A DNA stretch of 13,294 nucleotides from 2-01-FULL-40-42 sp964349415 (GTDB taxonomy: Bacteria; Patescibacteriota; Microgenomatia; UBA1406; GWC2-37-13): positions 1-13,294 of the forward strand of contig CAYGGJ010000022.1 of NCBI GenBank assembly GCA_964349415.1, in the 5' to 3' direction. A model generated the notes under the pieces. The model had not been told where the DNA came from. It worked only from the letters and a program-made list of their open reading frames with translations, and searched no databases. Positions 10,918-13,294 of this stretch are shown one piece after another (positions within the stretch are counted from its first letter, which is position 1; each line of letters begins with the position of its first letter). Made by a program: the position numbers and the translations under genes.

Positions 10918-12663
10918 TTAACCGAATGTAAATGCGTAAACTTTTATCCCCGGTGTCTTAAATTCAAGACGGAGAATATGAGATCCTTTCTTGCCGTGCA
11001 GATCAATAAGATTGTATAGACGTGGTTCGGTCAGGATAACTTTTCCGTCTTTCACATCGGCACCTGCGTTGGTTGCACTTACATTCTTTCCGTCTAAATA
11101 CACATTGATCTCATCCTGCGGTGATTTGGGGGTTATAACTAAGAAAACTTTATTGGCTACGAAATTAAATTCCATAACTGTATCTTTTTCAGAAGCACTA
11201 TACTCATCGTAAATCTCCCAGTTTCCACCGTATGAAAAATAATGATCGGGTTGCCCCTTAGATAAAGTAAATTTTCTTTTTCCATTAGTGAATAGCTCAT
11301 CCGATGCAAAACGTTCTGCCCGCAAGGATCCGAGGTATGTCTCAGGACTCTGGTAGCCTGTAGGAGTTTCGTCTTTAAGATCCACCATGGGACCTTCCAC
11401 CTGTTTTCCACCTTCGGCAAGAAGCTCTCGGATATGATGCTCCGTGGTGTCATACTCTCCTTCTCCGAAATGAAAGTACCGGATATTTCCCTCTCTGTCG
11501 ATAAGATACTTAGCCGGCCAATAATGATTATCAAACGCACGCCATGTCTCATAGTTATTATCCTGTGCAACCGGATAACGAATCTTATATTGTGCGACTG
11601 CACCTAATACATTATTTGTATTTTTTTCAAATTCGAATTCCGGCGTATGGACTCCCACTACAACCAGCCCCTGATCTTTATATTTGTCATACCAGGAAGT
11701 GACATGAGGAAGAGTGCGGATACAATTTATACAGGTATATGTCCAGAAATCTACCAGTACAACTTTGCCGCCCAGACTTTTCATAGTGGGAGGTTTATCG
11801 GTGTTAAGCCATTTTTCAATTCCTGTAAATTCAGGGGCTTTTCCTAGATTAGGAAGCGACTGATCCATAGGATTAAAGACATTATTCCTATTTCCGGAGG
11901 AACCATTATTATTGCGCAGTCTGTCCAATTGTTCTTTTACATTTTTGTTACCTTCAAGATCAAAGATGAACTTTGAATATGCCGGGACTGCGTCGAGCAA
12001 CTTTGCTTGAAGAACTTTATCGTAGTTGGTAAAAATCAAAAGTGCAGTCGCTATCATAATCCCCCCAAAAATCTGCTGAATACGGCCTGTGTATTTTGAG
12101 AGCATCCTGCTTTTGGCAAAAACTTTTTGTCCCAGCGTGGCAAAAAGGAATAAGGGAATCCCGACTCCCACAACATATACGAGGGTTACCAGAATTATGT
12201 CTGAATTAACGCTTCTTGTGGCGGCGAGTGTGGCAATGGTCGCAAGAATTGGTCCCGCGCAAGGCGTCCAGACGATACCCAGAGCAGATCCTGTCAAAAA
12301 CCCTCCCCAGAAGCCGTCGCCCTTTGACGAAGGATTTATACCCAGTTTGTTAGAAAGCCTGCTCACCATCCCCTCTACTTTTTGGGAAAGGGCGGGAACA
12401 AGAAGAGTTAATCCTAAAAACCCTATTATGATTACTGCAAAAAGTCTTAAGCCGTCCGGATTAAACGGAATTATTTTGACAATATAGGAAAGCGCCAATG
12501 TAAAAAAAGCAAAGCTGGTGATTATTCCCAGTGTGATGCCAAAAGGTTTTCTTTTACCCCCTGTTGCTGAAGCCGAAAGAATGATGGGGAGCAAGGGCCA
12601 GATGCACGGAGCAAGAATCGTAACAAGTCCTGAAAAAAATGCGAATGTGAGTAAAACTATCAT
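10918..12663 (-). CDS. dipZ: DipZ-type fusion: CcdA membrane domain, TlpA-like redoxin and C-terminal beta domain
   Basis: The protein is 581 residues. The CcdA/DsbD-beta-like domain (about 1-215, roughly six helices) has the paired redox cysteines C20 (LAPC) and C135 (WTPC). An Asn/Gly-rich linker (about 240-265) precedes a TlpA/AhpC-like thioredoxin domain (about 275-420) with active site C311-I-N-C314 and a cis-proline candidate P383 (YWPAKYL). The C-terminal beta-rich domain (about 435-581) is the one found at the end of mycobacterial DipZ. CcdA carries electrons from cytoplasmic thioredoxin across the membrane, and the fused redoxin passes them to outside disulfides. It is the second gene of an operon, overlapping the anchored thioredoxin gene by 4 bp (ATGA). 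It is somewhat shorter than mycobacterial DipZ (about 695 residues), but all domains are present. Confidence 0.92.
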   Translation of the reverse strand: MIVLLTFAFFSGLVTILAPCIWPLLPIILSASATGGKRKPFGITLGIITSFAFFTLALSYIVKIIPFNPDGLRLFAVIIIGFLGLTLLVPALSQKVEGMVSRLSNKLGINPSSKGDGFWGGFLTGSALGIVWTPCAGPILATIATLAATRSVNSDIILVTLVYVVGVGIPLFLFATLGQKVFAKSRMLSKYTGRIQQIFGGIMIATALLIFTNYDKVLQAKLLDAVPAYSKFIFDLEGNKNVKEQLDRLRNNNGSSGNRNNVFNPMDQSLPNLGKAPEFTGIEKWLNTDKPPTMKSLGGKVVLVDFWTYTCINCIRTLPHVTSWYDKYKDQGLVVVGVHTPEFEFEKNTNNVLGAVAQYKIRYPVAQDNNYETWRAFDNHYWPAKYLIDREGNIRYFHFGEGEYDTTEHHIRELLAEGGKQVEGPMVDLKDETPTGYQSPETYLGSLRAERFASDELFTNGKRKFTLSKGQPDHYFSYGGNWEIYDEYSASEKDTVMEFNFVANKVFLVITPKSPQDEINVYLDGKNVSATNAGADVKDGKVILTEPRLYNLIDLHGKKGSHILRLEFKTPGIKVYAFTFG

Positions 12664-13211
12664 CTTCCCTTTACTACCTTATCAATTTCCATTAAGAAAG
12701 TGTCCTTTTCCCATGCATCTTGCGAGCGAAAGACTTCCTGTCCATTTTTAAGAATTACTTTTGTATGTTGATATGGAATACTAAATTTCTTTGCCAATGC
12801 TTTTTCATTATCATCGGTATCGCTATCATTAAAGTTAACACGGAATCCTACGACGTTGGGTTGGTTAAGTTCATTAAATCCGCTTTCTATATTAGGCGCT
12901 TCTGCACGGCAGATCGGACACCAATTGGCATAAAAATCAAGAAAGATTATTTTTCCGTCTGCAAGCGCTTTCTCATAATCGGCCTGCTGGAATTCAAGAT
13001 ATAGGGATGACTTTCCGGAGATTGCTTTTCCTGCATATCCTGTCTTAGTGCTTTCTTCTGTTTTGCGATCCTGCAAAAAAGCCGGGGAACCAACTTTATC
13101 AGCCTCTCCTTGAGGTTTTTGGCTTTGTTGATATAAAAGAACGCCGACACCCAAAAGTACAATTGCGACTATTACTCCGGCTGCCGTATTTCCTTGCTGG
13201 GATTTCTTCAT
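12660..13211 (-). CDS. membrane-anchored thioredoxin-like protein
   Basis: The protein is 183 residues, with a short cytoplasmic tail (MKKSQQGN), one membrane helix (about 10-27), a polar linker (28-70) and a thioredoxin fold. The fold contains IIFLDFYANWCPICRAEAPN with active site C98-P-I-C101, and later VNFNDSDTDDNEKALAKKF and IPYQHTKVILKNGQEV. The cis-proline normally preceding the Thr of this last strand appears to be His149, which is unusual. The domain is predicted to face outwards and probably exchanges electrons with the DipZ-type partner encoded next; the two genes overlap by ATGA. Transcription probably starts at TAGACT (13218-13223), 6 nt before the ATG. The fold and operon link are secure; the client proteins are unknown. 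Confidence 0.9.
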   Translation of the reverse strand: MKKSQQGNTAAGVIVAIVLLGVGVLLYQQSQKPQGEADKVGSPAFLQDRKTEESTKTGYAGKAISGKSSLYLEFQQADYEKALADGKIIFLDFYANWCPICRAEAPNIESGFNELNQPNVVGFRVNFNDSDTDDNEKALAKKFSIPYQHTKVILKNGQEVFRSQDAWEKDTFLMEIDKVVKGR

Positions 13212-13217
13212 AGGATA

Positions 13218-13246
13218 AGTCTACCTCAATTTGCTTTGGTTTTAAA
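13218..13246 (-). promoter_or_regulatory. promoter of the thioredoxin-dipZ operon
   Basis: The minus strand shows TTTAAA (13241-13246), a 17-bp spacer and TAGACT (13218-13223), ending 6 nt before the ATG at 13211. No SD is present. The remaining bases to the window end (13247-13294) show no supportable feature. Confidence 0.5.
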
Positions 13247-13294
13247 CCTATAGAGTTGAAATAGTTTTTGGGATTTTTTATCATGACATAAGCC

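Noticed and set aside
13099..13284. Minus-strand open frame of 61 codons at the right end
   Set aside because: It overlaps the thioredoxin-like gene's N-terminus in another frame, has a low-complexity basic product and no promoter at a leaderless spacing.
1..13294. CRISPR array, transposase or insertion sequence
   Set aside because: No regularly spaced repeats, no DDE or HUH transposase motifs and no terminal inverted repeats were seen on either strand.

Overview
The window most likely comes from a Candidate Phyla Radiation (Patescibacteria) genome, possibly Microgenomates-like, assembled from metagenomic data. The evidence is short single-domain genes packed tightly on both strands, many small membrane-anchored proteins, a pair of two-helix pilin-like proteins beside comM, a small GIY-YIG gene next to a tRNA, AT-leaning DNA, and a run of exactly 100 Ns (6004-6103) typical of scaffolding. 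The phylum call is an inference from gene content; no rRNA is present to confirm it.

Layout. Positions 1-1135 (minus) hold a DUF1801-type gene followed by a partial RibD/DHFR-like reductase, preceded by a frameshifted membrane-anchored gene. Positions 1187-1960 hold a PsbP-like membrane-anchored protein bounded by 28-bp direct repeats. Positions 2035-3003 hold a DedA/VTT-like membrane protein, an intact tRNA-Asn, and a GIY-YIG gene sandwiched between that tRNA and a duplicated tRNA 5' half carrying a 16-bp palindrome. Positions 3052-4802 hold a DUF6766-like membrane protein, an unknown protein and a DEDDy-type exonuclease. Positions 4865-5729 are a divergent pair, an unknown protein and YqeY, sharing a 16-bp gap. 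After this come an FtsB/DivIC-like gene cut by the N gap, a CAT-anticodon tRNA, a GtrB/DPM1-type glycosyltransferase and a 49-residue membrane peptide (5813-7262). Positions 7265-8013 are two pilin-like proteins, 8072-9586 is comM, and 9633-10887 is an M24 Xaa-Pro peptidase overlapping a 75-codon gene. Positions 10918-13211 are an extracytoplasmic redox operon: an anchored thioredoxin followed by a DipZ-type CcdA-redoxin fusion.

The most general signal is promoter architecture. Thirteen transcription-leading genes have a -10-like hexamer ending 6-8 nt before the start codon and no Shine-Dalgarno sequence, which predicts leaderless mRNAs. The one clear Shine-Dalgarno sequence belongs to an operon-internal gene. 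This pattern was used to choose several starts.

The best candidates for something undescribed are the GIY-YIG/tRNA-Asn element (2624-3003), the repeat-bounded gene (1187-1960), and the predominance of leaderless starts. No CRISPR array, transposase or recognisable multi-gene defence system was seen.
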